Assembly: GCF_008121495.1 (NCBI RefSeq)
Contig: NZ_CP043051.1
Span: forward strand, 2,127,001 to 2,191,000
From: Mediterraneibacter gnavus ATCC 29149
GTDB taxonomy: Bacteria; Bacillota; Clostridia; Lachnospirales; Lachnospiraceae
Length of the DNA: 64,000 nucleotides
Direction: 5' to 3'
Shown: positions 42,789-51,695 of the stretch, in pieces
Position numbering within the stretch: position 1 is the first letter of the stretch
How the letters are laid out: each line of letters begins with the position of its first letter
The notes under the pieces: generated by a model
Seen by the model: the letters and a program-made list of their open reading frames with translations, nothing else
Told to the model about the DNA's origin: nothing
The model's database searches: none
Made by a program: the position numbers and the translations under genes

Positions 42789-43709
42789 ATGGCAATCACA
42801 GCAAGCATGGTAAAAGAGTTAAGAGAGATGACAGGTGCAGGAATGATGGACTGCAAAAAAGCTCTGAATGAAACAAACGGAGATATGGACGCAGCAATCG
42901 AGTTCTTAAGAAAGAACGGACAGGCAAAAGCTGAGAAAAAAGCTGGAAGAATTGCGGCAGAAGGTATCGTAAAAGCTGTTGTTAAAGATGACAAAGTAGC
43001 AGCAATCGTAGAAGTAAACTCTGAGACAGACTTCGTAGCTAAGAACGAAGAGTTCCAGGGATTTGTAAATGCAGTTGTAAATCAGGTTGCAGATTCTGAT
43101 GCAGCAGATATGGATGCATTCATGGCAGAAGCTTGGGCAGCTGATACAACAAAGACTGTAAAAGATGCTCTTGTTGAAAAAGTAGCAGTAATCGGAGAAA
43201 ACCTGAACATTAGAAGATTTGAAAAGATCGTAACAGACGGATGTGTTGTAGATTATATCCACGGCGGCGGACGTATCGGTGTTCTGATCGAAGCAGAGGC
43301 AGACGTAGTAAACGATGAAATCAAAAAATGCTTAAAGAACGTAGCTATGCAGGTAGCAGCTATGTCTCCAAAATATACATCTCGTGCAGAAGTTTCTCAG
43401 GAATACATGGATCACGAGAAAGAAATCCTTCTTGCAGCAGCTAAGAAAGAGAATCCGGAAAAACCGGAAAACATCATTGAAAAAATGATCATCGGACGTC
43501 TGAATAAAGAATTGAAAGAAATCTGTCTGTTAGATCAGGCATATGTTCAGGACAGTGACCTTACAGTTGCTAAATATGTAGAAAAAGTTGCAAAAGAAAA
43601 CAATGCAAACGTAACTGTTAAGAGATTTGTTCGTTTTGAGACAGGTGAAGGAATCGAAAAGAAACAGGAAGACTTTGCAGCAGAAGTTGCAGCTCAGATG
43701 GGAAACTAA
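42789..43709 (+). CDS. tsf: Elongation factor Ts
   Basis: The protein of 306 residues (MAITASMVKELREMTGAGMMDCKKALNE) is the guanine nucleotide exchange factor for EF-Tu. The core has EVNSETDFVAKNEEF and a C-terminal dimerisation region. I chose ATG 42789, preceded by GGAGG; the ATG at 42774 overlaps that site. The usual downstream pyrH and frr are not here. Confidence 0.98.
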   Translation: MAITASMVKELREMTGAGMMDCKKALNETNGDMDAAIEFLRKNGQAKAEKKAGRIAAEGIVKAVVKDDKVAAIVEVNSETDFVAKNEEFQGFVNAVVNQVADSDAADMDAFMAEAWAADTTKTVKDALVEKVAVIGENLNIRRFEKIVTDGCVVDYIHGGGRIGVLIEAEADVVNDEIKKCLKNVAMQVAAMSPKYTSRAEVSQEYMDHEKEILLAAAKKENPEKPENIIEKMIIGRLNKELKEICLLDQAYVQDSDLTVAKYVEKVAKENNANVTVKRFVRFETGEGIEKKQEDFAAEVAAQMGN

Positions 43710-43773
43710 TTTATCAATCGTTGGACTGATAAAAAGCGAATTAAATAGCGTATTTAAGCGGTTTCTAGCTATT

Positions 43774-43802
43774 TTGACAAGTGTTATAAACTACTGTAAA
43801 AT
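43774..43802 (+). promoter_or_regulatory. Promoter downstream of tsf
   Basis: TTGACA (43774-43779), 17 bases, TGTAAAAT (box 43797-43802). It points toward the GNAT gene and is followed by the TTGGGTA repeats. Confidence 0.75.
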
Positions 43803-43823
43803 CTCATAAAATATCGTGCTATT

Positions 43824-43868
43824 TTGGGTACAGATTGGGTAGAGTATTGGGTAAAGAAAATTACCCAA
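43824..43868 (+). repeat. TTGGGTA repeat cluster
   Basis: TTGGGTA occurs at 43824, 43835 and 43847 (11 and 12 bases apart, about one helical turn), followed by a near-inverted copy TACCCAA (43862-43868). Helically phased short repeats suit a recombinase or regulator. The rest of 43710-44032 holds no gene. Confidence 0.75.
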
Positions 43869-44032
43869 CCTCTTAACGAGGAATTTGCTTGTTGTTTAAA
43901 ATAGAAAGGGAACGCTGTGAATGTTGAGGGTGTATTGCGGAAGTGATATACCCTCTTTTTTGAAAATAACTGGTGTTAGATGTTAAAGAATATGGTAATA
44001 TAAAAGAAATATACAAATGAGAAGTTGTAGGA

Positions 44033-44659
44033 GTGAAGCTATTGATTGAGATAAAAGAAGTTTGCAAACAAGATTACAAAAAAGCTCAGAAATTTGCAAT
44101 TCAGGGAATGCATTTGGATTGGTATATGGATAGCAAAGTTATTTTAGATTTGTATGCAAAATATTTCTGGTATATGGAACTAAATCGTGCAACAAAAGTT
44201 TATGGTGCTTATGCAGATGATATTTTTGTGGGTGTTTTACTTGCAGAAATAAAGAATGAGCCAAAACGTTATTACAGCGTGTCAAAAGCGATTTATGTGA
44301 AGATATTTGATTGGCTTCAGCATCTTGTGGCGGGAAAAGGTGTTGAAGAATATGATGAAGCGAATAAAGATATGTATAAGTCTTTTTGTCAAAAGAATAA
44401 ACCTGATGGAGAGATAATTTTTCTTGCCGCGGACCCTGATTGCAAAATTAAAGGTGTTGGAACAGCATTATTGTCTGCATTTGAAAAAGATGAAAGCGGA
44501 AAACTTATTTATTTATACACAGATAATGCTTGCACTTATCAATTTTATGAGCATAGAGGTTTTGAACGTTCAGAAGAACGACAAGTTGTGCTTGACTTGG
44601 ATAAAAGGCAAGTCCCTTTAACTTGTCTGTTTTATACAAAGAAAATTACTGAACAGTAA
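44033..44659 (+). CDS. GNAT family acetyltransferase
   Basis: The 208-residue protein has the acetyl-CoA-binding segment FLAADPDCKIKGVGTALLSAFE and a C-terminal strand YQFYEHRGFE, both typical of GNAT enzymes. The substrate is not visible. GTG 44033 touches the ribosome binding site GTAGGAG; TTG 44042 nine bases later has better spacing and may be the real start. The gene has AT-rich codon use unlike tsf, which suggests acquisition. Confidence 0.85.
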   Translation: MKLLIEIKEVCKQDYKKAQKFAIQGMHLDWYMDSKVILDLYAKYFWYMELNRATKVYGAYADDIFVGVLLAEIKNEPKRYYSVSKAIYVKIFDWLQHLVAGKGVEEYDEANKDMYKSFCQKNKPDGEIIFLAADPDCKIKGVGTALLSAFEKDESGKLIYLYTDNACTYQFYEHRGFERSEERQVVLDLDKRQVPLTCLFYTKKITEQ

Positions 44660-44682
44660 TAAACTAGAAAATCCTAGTTTGT

Positions 44683-44720
44683 AGCAGACAGTTTTTTGAT
44701 TAACTGTCTGCTTTTTCTTT
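44683..44720 (+). terminator. Bidirectional terminator
   Basis: AGCAGACAGTT/AACTGTCTGCT stem followed by TTTTTCTTTTT. Confidence 0.92.
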
Positions 44721-44963
44721 TTAGTCATAATTGATAGTGGTGCTATAAAATGGTTCATATCCATTATGAAAAGACCATTTAGAACGGTGTAGATTGATTG
44801 TAAGGGTGGTGGGAGTTCCGTTGATTTGATTATGCTCTGCTTCGATTTCCGCTACCACTTCATCAGCATTCCAGTATTGATATACAATAACTTGTAGTTC
44901 AGTATCACGATTAGCCCCATTGCTGAATGACATACTGTTAAATGCAAGATAATCGGGTTGCAT
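44721..44963 (-). CDS. Orphan hypothetical protein (possibly a fragment)
   Basis: The 80-residue frame (MQPDYLAFNSMSFSNG..., YYWNADEVVAEIE-like, LTINLHRSKWSFHNGYEPFY) reads like real protein rather than a shadow, because no other gene lies on the opposite strand. No ribosome binding site is obvious and the minus-strand sequence upstream (to about 45100) is non-coding. It may be the end of a decayed mobile-element gene. I do not recognise it. Confidence 0.4.
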   Translation of the reverse strand: MQPDYLAFNSMSFSNGANRDTELQVIVYQYWNADEVVAEIEAEHNQINGTPTTLTINLHRSKWSFHNGYEPFYSTTINYD

Positions 44964-45346
44964 TTTGCGCTCTCCGGCGGTCGCAAATGCAAAAAAGCGG
45001 AATATTGATTTCCATACGCCGGACAGGTGATGGATTTCACCCCGGGTTATTCATACAACCGCTTTTTCAGGTGCAAATTATTTTTACGGTGTCTTATAAA
45101 AGGTGATTTTATCAATATTGTCCGTTATGGTATTTGCAGAAGAAGAGAATGAGGGATGAAGGACCTCCAGTGGATCCTTGATACTGCAGCATCTGCATAT
45201 GAAAAGCGATTTATGAAAAAAACGAGGATATTTGTTGATATTTCTTTTGATTACACACAGAAAATCTCTTGATATTATTGACAGAACCAAAAAAGAATAG
45301 TAAGATAAAACAATAATAATTACTATTTCTATATTAAAGAGAAAGG
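44964..45346 (+). other. Non-coding stretch with promoter of the SDR gene
   Basis: No gene is seen in these 380 bases. TTGACA (45278-45283), 17 bases, TAAGAT (45301-45306) is a good promoter for the dehydrogenase that follows. The rest looks like degraded sequence. Confidence 0.6.
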
Positions 45347-45352
45347 ATGTTT

Positions 45353-46099
45353 ATGATGTTAAAAAATAAAGTAGCAATTGTTACGGGAGGGACTCGTGGA
45401 ATTGGTTTTGCAGTTGTAAAGAAATTTATTGAAAACGGTGCGGCTGTTTCTCTATGGGGGTCACGTCAGGAAACGGTTGATCAAGCATTGGAGCAGTTGA
45501 AAGAGTTATATCCAGATGCGAAGATAAGTGGAAAATATCCAAGTTTGAAAGATACAGCACAGGTAACAGCGATGATAAATCAGGTAAAAGAAGAATTTGG
45601 AGCTGTTGATATTCTTGTAAATAATGCGGGAATCTCTCAGAGCACATCGTTTTATAATTATCAGCCAGAAGAATTCCAGAAAATTGTGGATCTGAATGTT
45701 ACAGCAGTATTCAATTGTTCTCAGGCAGCGGCAAAGATTATGAAAGAGCAGGGCGGAGGCGTAATCTTGAATACAAGCTCTATGGTGAGTATTTATGGGC
45801 AACCATCCGGATGTGGATATCCTGCATCGAAATTTGCTGTAAATGGATTGACAAAGTCTCTGGCAAGAGAACTTGGCTGTGATAATATCCGTGTAAATGC
45901 AGTAGCGCCTGGTATTACAAGAACAGATATGGTTGCGGCACTTCCGGAAGCTGTGATCAAACCGCTGATCGCAACGATTCCTCTTGGAAGAGTTGGAGAA
46001 CCGGAAGACATTGCAAATGCATTCCTTTTTCTTGCAAGTGATATGGCAAGCTATGTAACTGGTGAAATTTTATCTGTGGATGGAGCTGCAAGAAGCTAG
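45353..46099 (+). CDS. Short-chain dehydrogenase, BaiA-like (hydroxysteroid or 3-oxoacyl reductase)
   Basis: This 248-residue classical SDR has the cofactor motif TGGTRGIG, the NNAG motif, catalytic Ser in TSSMVS and YPASK (Tyr-X-X-X-Lys), and ends DGAARS. From memory, its first 70 residues follow those of BaiA 3-alpha-hydroxysteroid dehydrogenases of bile-acid-converting clostridia closely (GGTRGIGFA, QLKELYPDA). A FabG-type oxoacyl reductase is the alternative. It has its own promoter and terminator. I chose ATG 45353 (AAAGGA upstream); 45356 is equally possible. Confidence 0.85.
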   Translation: MMLKNKVAIVTGGTRGIGFAVVKKFIENGAAVSLWGSRQETVDQALEQLKELYPDAKISGKYPSLKDTAQVTAMINQVKEEFGAVDILVNNAGISQSTSFYNYQPEEFQKIVDLNVTAVFNCSQAAAKIMKEQGGGVILNTSSMVSIYGQPSGCGYPASKFAVNGLTKSLARELGCDNIRVNAVAPGITRTDMVAALPEAVIKPLIATIPLGRVGEPEDIANAFLFLASDMASYVTGEILSVDGAARS

Positions 46100-46148
46100 T
46101 TACAGTATTTTGAACTATTTTTATATCGAATCATAGTCTGTTTGACTG

Positions 46149-46188
46149 AAAAATACTCCGGCTGCTTTTGGGCAACTGGAGTATTTTT
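46149..46188 (+). terminator. Bidirectional terminator
   Basis: AAAAATACTCC/GGAGTATTTTT stem between the convergent SDR and pnuC genes. Confidence 0.88.
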
Positions 46189-46228
46189 GGAGAAGGAAAA
46201 TTCGTAAAAATTCTGAAAACAAGAGGGG

Positions 46229-46921
46229 TTAATGATGTTTGCTGTTTTTCGCAGCAAGTTTTTTCCAGTTGTAATATCCATATATGGAGTTGAATAAGTA
46301 AGCAATCCACATTACAACCATGGTAACTGCAGAAGAATCTTTTCCAATCAGGAGAATCCACATAATGACGGATACGATATTTACAATAATCCATAACAGC
46401 CATTGTTCTGCGTAACGTGCAACCTGCATAATCAAGGCAATGACAGAAAAGACGGTTGACATGGCATCGATCAAGGCAAGTTGTCCGCCAAGATGAGTCA
46501 GAATTTGCCAGTAAATGATAACAATCACGGCTGTGGCAGCCAAAAGAATTACGATTTGTTTTGGCGTCAGAGCTTTCCCCTCTACTTCACCGCTCTTTTC
46601 ATCTTTATGCCTCGACCAAAGATAGAAACCGATAAAGTTCATCGGAATGTAGTAAAAGGCATTTAACATGAATTCCCCATATAAGTGATTATTAAATGTT
46701 AGATAAGCGTAAATAGCGACATTGATCGTTGCAAAGAAATAAGTGCTTACTTTTCCTTTTGCGGCGAGAACAACTCCTAGAATTCCGGTGATTCCACTGA
46801 TCAGAGCTAGTGTATTATCGCCCCAGATGATGCTTAGTACAATCATAATAACGGTTGATAAAACCAGCCAGCATAATTCAAATTTGCTCCAGCCTTTAAA
46901 AAAGTCTTTTACTTTACTCAT
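46229..46921 (-). CDS. pnuC: PnuC-type nicotinamide riboside transporter
   Basis: The 230-residue membrane protein has seven to eight spans and the PnuC signatures (ATINVAIYAYLTFNN, YIPMNFIGFYLWSRHK, ARYAEQWLLWIIVNIVSV). PnuC carriers bring in nicotinamide riboside or related vitamins by facilitated diffusion, trapped by a kinase. It is the last gene of a three-gene unit with a PfkB kinase and an ADP-ribosylglycohydrolase. Their presence suggests a ribosyl-nucleoside salvage route. Confidence 0.92.
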   Translation of the reverse strand: MSKVKDFFKGWSKFELCWLVLSTVIMIVLSIIWGDNTLALISGITGILGVVLAAKGKVSTYFFATINVAIYAYLTFNNHLYGEFMLNAFYYIPMNFIGFYLWSRHKDEKSGEVEGKALTPKQIVILLAATAVIVIIYWQILTHLGGQLALIDAMSTVFSVIALIMQVARYAEQWLLWIIVNIVSVIMWILLIGKDSSAVTMVVMWIAYLFNSIYGYYNWKKLAAKNSKHH

Positions 46922-46948
46922 GATTTGTTTCCTTTCTAAGAATGGTTT

Positions 46949-47857
46949 TTAAGTTTCATCTTGTTTTGCATTTTCAAATTCTTCTGTTGTAATGATAGGA
47001 CCTTTGACACTGACTACTTTCGCGGCAATCCGATTTGCCGTGGAGATTGCTTCCAGAAAAGAGTGCCCCATTGTTCGCATGGCAATGACAGAACCGATGT
47101 GGGAATCACCAGCACCAATCGTATCGACAACAGTTGCCTGTTTGGAAGAAACTAAGGCGTGAGTTCCATTTTCAAAAAGGTGTACCCCTTGTTTCCCCAA
47201 TGTGATTAACACAGTGTTTCCAGTTGATTTCGAAAGAATTTCTGCTGCCTGAGTGATATCGTCGGTATTTGTAGAAGTTAAAGCTTCTAATTCATTCAGA
47301 TGCATGACTGGATGAAGTGCATACAGACGTTTCAATTTTTTTGGATCAATATAAGTGATTCGTGGGCCTGGGGCATAATAAACGGTCAATTCTTGATTGG
47401 ACTCCAGAAAATTTAAAATGGCATCACCGCCGTCTCCTTCTAATTCATATCCACTCACATAAACAGAGTCATAAGAATCTACAGCAAGGGAAGAAAACCA
47501 TTCCTCTTGAAAATGACATTCGATTCCGGGGACAGTTAAGAATGTGCGTTCGCCGTCTGCTTCTACCATACAGAGACAGTATCCGTTATCAGAATTTTCG
47601 CAGTGGACAGGGCTTTCGTGTCCGGCCTTTTTTAGTTCTTTGCGAATGAAATCTGCATACATTCCAGTTCCGATTGGTGCAAACAATGTGTAGTTTACAC
47701 CGAAATGTTTTAAAATGTCTGCTACGTTATATGCGCAGCCGCCAACCATCATGGATTGTCCTTTGGCATAGACATCCGTTCCGGATTTTGGAATTCGATC
47801 AATTTCCATCACGATATCTAGCATAGCTGCACCGATTACGATACATCCTTTTCCCAT
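46949..47857 (-). CDS. PfkB family sugar/nucleoside kinase
   Basis: The 302-residue kinase has the ribokinase fold: MVGGCAYNVADIL near the N-terminus and DTIGAGDSHIG with catalytic Asp251. The substrate cannot be read, but the neighbours (a PnuC carrier and an ADP-ribosylglycohydrolase) point to ribose or a nucleoside such as nicotinamide riboside. It overlaps the hydrolase gene by 22 bases. Confidence 0.92.
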   Translation of the reverse strand: MGKGCIVIGAAMLDIVMEIDRIPKSGTDVYAKGQSMMVGGCAYNVADILKHFGVNYTLFAPIGTGMYADFIRKELKKAGHESPVHCENSDNGYCLCMVEADGERTFLTVPGIECHFQEEWFSSLAVDSYDSVYVSGYELEGDGGDAILNFLESNQELTVYYAPGPRITYIDPKKLKRLYALHPVMHLNELEALTSTNTDDITQAAEILSKSTGNTVLITLGKQGVHLFENGTHALVSSKQATVVDTIGAGDSHIGSVIAMRTMGHSFLEAISTANRIAAKVVSVKGPIITTEEFENAKQDET

Positions 47858-48849
47858 TTGATTTGCCCCCTTTTTTTGATGATTGCATCTGCATATTTTG
47901 TAAAATCAATCTGATTTGACTTTTGGATCAAAGCAATATCTTTTTCAGGAATTTCGGAGAGTCCCTGAGCTGCACCGCAAATGGCAGCAGCCATTGCCCC
48001 AATCGTATCAGTATCGCCACCTAAGTTTGCACAGAGTAACGCGCATTTTCGAACATCAAAGCTGTAATAAGCAATTGCTAAAGCAGCGGGAACAGATTCC
48101 GAAGTATTTACACCTGCTCCGATGACATTGTAGATATTTTCTAAAAACGCAGTTTCATCATTTGCGTAAGTTTGTGCCAGAAGGATACCAAGTTTTGTTC
48201 TTGCGCCCAGAGACGGACTTGGAGTAGAAGCGCCAAGATTCATTGCGTATTCTTCTACAGAAAGTGCATCTTCGATCATTTTTTCGCGGTCATGGTATTC
48301 CAGCGCAGAGGCAACTGCCATCGCGATCATAGAAGCACCAGCTAGCGTAATATCACTTGTATGTGTTACACTGGATACTGCTGCAACATAGCGGCATAGC
48401 TCTTCTTTTTGTGTTGTGGAAAATAATGTCCCAATTGGTGCAATCCGCATTGCAGCCCCATTGGATACGGATTCATCTGAGAATTCCTTGGCGCTTTTTC
48501 CTTCCTGGAAGAGTTTCAAAGCAACTTTTGATGTTGGACCTAAAATATTATTTTTAAAAGCATGTTCCTTTTCGGCCCATTCTAAAATGTGTGTGGCAAT
48601 GTTTTGACTATTCGGAATAAAATCTGTTTCTATTAGGCTGTCTAAAATAGTCAATGCCTGGCTTGTATCATCAGTAAACTGACCTGCTTTGTATTGATAA
48701 GAAATGATATTTTCCGGACAGCCGTCTAAAAAATCTGTGATTTTACCGTAATATTCCAGGCAACGTTTTCGACTCCACAATTCTGGAGGCATTCCCATCG
48801 CATCACCGATTGCCATTCCATATAAGGTACCTAATATATGATTCTTCAT
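47836..48849 (-). CDS. ADP-ribosylglycohydrolase family protein
   Basis: The 337-residue protein has the DraG/ARH layout: GTLYGMAIGDAMGMPPE at the N-terminus, metal-binding TDDT (59-62) and GGDTDTIGAMAAAICGA near the C-terminus. Enzymes of the family cleave N- or O-glycosidic bonds of ADP-ribose. Next to a PnuC carrier and a PfkB kinase it may instead release ribose from imported nucleosides or related compounds. It is first in its operon. Confidence 0.92.
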   Translation of the reverse strand: MKNHILGTLYGMAIGDAMGMPPELWSRKRCLEYYGKITDFLDGCPENIISYQYKAGQFTDDTSQALTILDSLIETDFIPNSQNIATHILEWAEKEHAFKNNILGPTSKVALKLFQEGKSAKEFSDESVSNGAAMRIAPIGTLFSTTQKEELCRYVAAVSSVTHTSDITLAGASMIAMAVASALEYHDREKMIEDALSVEEYAMNLGASTPSPSLGARTKLGILLAQTYANDETAFLENIYNVIGAGVNTSESVPAALAIAYYSFDVRKCALLCANLGGDTDTIGAMAAAICGAAQGLSEIPEKDIALIQKSNQIDFTKYADAIIKKRGQIKWEKDVS

Positions 48850-48868
48850 GTTACTACATCTCCTTTCT

Positions 48869-48884
48869 ACTTGTTATAATAAGT
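48869..48884 (-). promoter_or_regulatory. GntR operator copy 1, over the promoter of the salvage operon
   Basis: ACTTGTTATAATAAGT, an imperfect palindrome. On the minus strand it overlaps the -10 box TATTAT (48876-48881) of a promoter with TTGTAT (48899-48904) 17 bases upstream. Confidence 0.8.
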
Positions 48885-48942
48885 TAAAGTAATGAAAAAT
48901 ACAATTCATAAAATCCACAAAAAATCAGGAGAAAATTTGTTA

Positions 48943-48958
48943 ACTTGTTATAATAAGT
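48943..48958 (+). promoter_or_regulatory. GntR operator copy 2, over the -10 of the regulator gene
   Basis: The same 16 bases, ACTTGTTATAATAAGT, repeated 74 bases away. It contains TATAAT (48949-48954), a likely -10 for the regulator gene. Two identical copies in one divergent region are strong evidence for a shared operator. Confidence 0.82.
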
Positions 48959-49016
48959 GGTTTGAAAAGCTGTACTTTTTGGAGTATAATGATGATACAA
49001 GGCAGGAGGAATTTGT

Positions 49017-49739
49017 ATGAAAAAAACACCAAAATATGCACAGATAGAAGCAGAACTGATTGCACAGATAGAATCAGGCCAACTTACTCCAGGAGCAGAG
49101 CTTCCCAGTGAATCTGATTTAATCGAATGTTATGGTGTAAGTCGTGTAACAGTCCGACGTGCGATTGATGAGCTGTATCATCAAGGGTATGTTGAAAAAA
49201 TGCAGGGAAAAAGAGCATGTGTGAAAGAAAAAGTAAAACTTCAGGAATTGACTTCGATTTCAAGCTATACGGAAGAAATCATCCGACAGGGGATGACACC
49301 ATCTCGTAAATTATTGTCATTCGGACTTCGTGTTTGTACGAAGGAAGAGGCAGAACAACTCGGATTAAAAAAAGCAGATCCGGTTTTTTTTATGGAGCGA
49401 ATTTATTTTGCGGACGGATCGCCATTATGTCTGACGAGCACAGTGTTGCCTTATCAATTATTCAGAGAGATTGAAACATATGATTTTGAACAAAATTCCC
49501 TGTATCAGGTTTTGGAGGAGCAATATCATATTCAGATTACCACGACTTCTTTGAAATTAAAAGCTGTCTCTGCATACGGAAATATCTCCCGATTTTTGAA
49601 TGTAGAAGAAGATACGCCGCTGCTATATTCTGATGGTATTACGTATGGGATTCAGAAAGATCGGGAAGTACCGATTGAGTTGTTTCAAAACTATTATTTG
49701 ACCAGCCGGTTCGAATATTCGCTGATTCAACGTCGATAA
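49017..49739 (+). CDS. GntR family regulator, HutC/UTRA type
   Basis: The 240-residue protein has an N-terminal GntR wHTH (PKYAQIEAELIAQIESGQL, SRVTVRRAIDELYHQGYVEKM) and a UTRA ligand domain (SSYTEEIIRQGMTPSRKLLSF, VFFMERIYFADGSPLC). It is divergent from the hydrolase-kinase-PnuC operon and flanked by the two operators, so it probably represses both and itself. The ligand is likely the transported compound or its phosphate. Confidence 0.93.
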   Translation: MKKTPKYAQIEAELIAQIESGQLTPGAELPSESDLIECYGVSRVTVRRAIDELYHQGYVEKMQGKRACVKEKVKLQELTSISSYTEEIIRQGMTPSRKLLSFGLRVCTKEEAEQLGLKKADPVFFMERIYFADGSPLCLTSTVLPYQLFREIETYDFEQNSLYQVLEEQYHIQITTTSLKLKAVSAYGNISRFLNVEEDTPLLYSDGITYGIQKDREVPIELFQNYYLTSRFEYSLIQRR

Positions 49740-49762
49740 CAATACCGATTTATTGATGTAAA

Positions 49763-50067
49763 GTGATTACTGCTGTACAAATCGAAAAAGTGGAGTTAAA
49801 ATTTTGTGAAAGAATTAGAAATAGAAGAATGAGGAAAGAGGATGCTTATATGGCATCCATGCAGAGTTTTGCAATGAGAGCAAGTTTTCAACTTCCAGTT
49901 GAAATTGTTCTGGAAGGGGACCGGCCAGTGAAGTCGGAGACATTTATGATTTGAATGTGGGTACTGATAGACAATGCCCCTATGTCGGAGAAGACAAAAG
50001 ACCAATTAGTATGTATGTTGATGATGAGCGGTTTTGTGATTTTATTTTGAGGGATAAAAGGGTATAG
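49763..50067 (+). pseudogene. Degraded hypothetical gene
   Basis: A first frame (MITAVQIEKVELKFCERIRN..., SFQLPVEIVLEGDRPV) is followed, after a one-base shift near 49930, by an open frame that continues with EVGDIYDLNVGTDRQCPY and ends DKRV at TAG 50065-50067. Together they give about 100 residues of one protein-like sequence. I cannot name the ancestor. The rest of 49740-50282 holds no gene apart from the terminator. Confidence 0.4.
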
Positions 50068-50117
50068 AGAGAAAAAGAAAACAGAAGAATAAATAAAAAA
50101 GGATAGCCGAAGTATTC

Positions 50118-50158
50118 AGATTTCACTTTTGAAGACATAAAAAGTGAAATCTTTTTTT
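50118..50158 (+). terminator. Hairpin terminator
   Basis: AGATTTCACTTTT pairs with AAAAGTGAAATCT and is followed by TTTTTTAC. It separates the decayed gene from the PhoH-like operon. Confidence 0.88.
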
Positions 50159-50282
50159 ACTTTTAACCCAAATTTTATATAAATGTGATATTGGATTATA
50201 CGAGGCAGAGGTAATCTATAAAAGAACATTGCGCAGATTGTTTGTGCGATGGAATAAAAACAAAGATGTGAAGAGGTCTTTT

Positions 50283-51656
50283 ATGAAAAAAACATATGTA
50301 CTTGATACAAATGTGCTGATTCAGGCACCCTATGCGGTCGAATGTTTTGAGGAAAATACAGTGGTACTTCCGATGACAGTGTTAGAAGAGTTGGATAACA
50401 TGAAAAAAGAAGAGGGAGAAAAAGGTGCCAATGTACGCAAAGTGATTCGGATTTTGGACGCACACAGAGAAAAAGGAAATTTGCTGGAAGGGGTGCGTAT
50501 GGAATGGGGAGGGATTCTGCGTGTAGAAAAAAATTACCGGAACGTTGAATTGCCTCCGGATCTTCCGGAACATAAATCTGATAATCGCATTCTGAAAGTT
50601 TGTGTAGGGCTGTCAAATGATCTGAAAGAACAGGTGATTCTGGTGACAAAAGATATTCTTTTGCGTATCAAAGCACAGTTGCTTGGAATTCAGGCAGAGG
50701 ACTTTGGGACAGAGCAGGTTGCGGTACATGAGGAGCAGTATTTGGGGAGGAGAGAGGTGTTTGTACCAGAAGAATTGTTTAAAGATTTTAAGAAAAAGGG
50801 AGTTCCGGTAGAATGTGTATATTGCTGTGATATGAGCGGGAATCACACTTGCCCGGAATTGTTTGAAAACGAATTTATTCTGTTAAAAGCGGATCAGTCT
50901 TCGAAAAAGACTCAGTTGGGGCGGGTTGAGAAAGGGATGATCCGAAAGCTTGATTATAGAAAAGCTGCTCCATATGGAGTTAGTCCAAGGAATGTAGGAC
51001 AGTATTTTTTACAGGAAGCATTGATGCAGTCTGCAGAGAAAGCTCCGCTTGTCATTGTAAAAGGAATGGCAGGGACGAGCAAAACTTTTTATTCACTGGC
51101 AGTGGGACTGGAAAAATTGTTAAACAATCCATCTGGAGAATATCGGAGGATCCTGATCTGTCGTCCGAATGCTTTATTTGATTCTGACATTGGATTTCTT
51201 CCAGGTGATGAGCAGGAAAAGATTTCTCCTTTGATGCGTCCGATTATGGATAATCTGGAACAATTGGTAGATTCCAGTGATCGTGAGCGATATTCAAATG
51301 AGCAGGAATTGAATGATAAAATACAGGAAATTTTTGACAGAGGAATCATCCAGACAGAGGCTCTGACCTTTATCAGAGGAAGATCCATCATGAAAACATA
51401 TTTGATCATAGACGAAGCGCAAAATATGACACCGGCACAGATTAAGGGAATTATTACGCGTGCCGGAAAAGAAACAAAAATAATTTTATTGGGAGATCCA
51501 AATCAGATAGACAGACCTTATTTGGATGAAAGAACCAATGGATTGAGTTATGCTGCAGAGCATATGAAGGGAAGTCCGTTATGCTGGCAGGTTACTTTGT
51601 TGCCGGAAGAATGTGAAAGATCCGTGTTGGCAACGGATGCTATCCGCCGTTTGTAG
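50283..51656 (+). CDS. PIN-PhoH family ATPase/ribonuclease (YlaK-like)
   Basis: The 457-residue protein has an N-terminal PIN nuclease domain (YVLDTNVLIQAP, Asp at start; LPMTVLEELD) and a C-terminal PhoH-type ATPase with Walker A KGMAGTSKTF and Walker B TYLIIDEAQNMTP. The usual Gly-Lys-Thr is Ser-Lys-Thr (GTSKT), still P-loop-like. I chose ATG 50283 (AGAGG upstream). It stands before ppk, with 39 bases between, so shared transcription is likely. Confidence 0.92.
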   Translation: MKKTYVLDTNVLIQAPYAVECFEENTVVLPMTVLEELDNMKKEEGEKGANVRKVIRILDAHREKGNLLEGVRMEWGGILRVEKNYRNVELPPDLPEHKSDNRILKVCVGLSNDLKEQVILVTKDILLRIKAQLLGIQAEDFGTEQVAVHEEQYLGRREVFVPEELFKDFKKKGVPVECVYCCDMSGNHTCPELFENEFILLKADQSSKKTQLGRVEKGMIRKLDYRKAAPYGVSPRNVGQYFLQEALMQSAEKAPLVIVKGMAGTSKTFYSLAVGLEKLLNNPSGEYRRILICRPNALFDSDIGFLPGDEQEKISPLMRPIMDNLEQLVDSSDRERYSNEQELNDKIQEIFDRGIIQTEALTFIRGRSIMKTYLIIDEAQNMTPAQIKGIITRAGKETKIILLGDPNQIDRPYLDERTNGLSYAAEHMKGSPLCWQVTLLPEECERSVLATDAIRRL

Positions 51657-51695
51657 AAGAAAAGCGAGTAAAAAACATAGAAAGGAACTGTTTAG

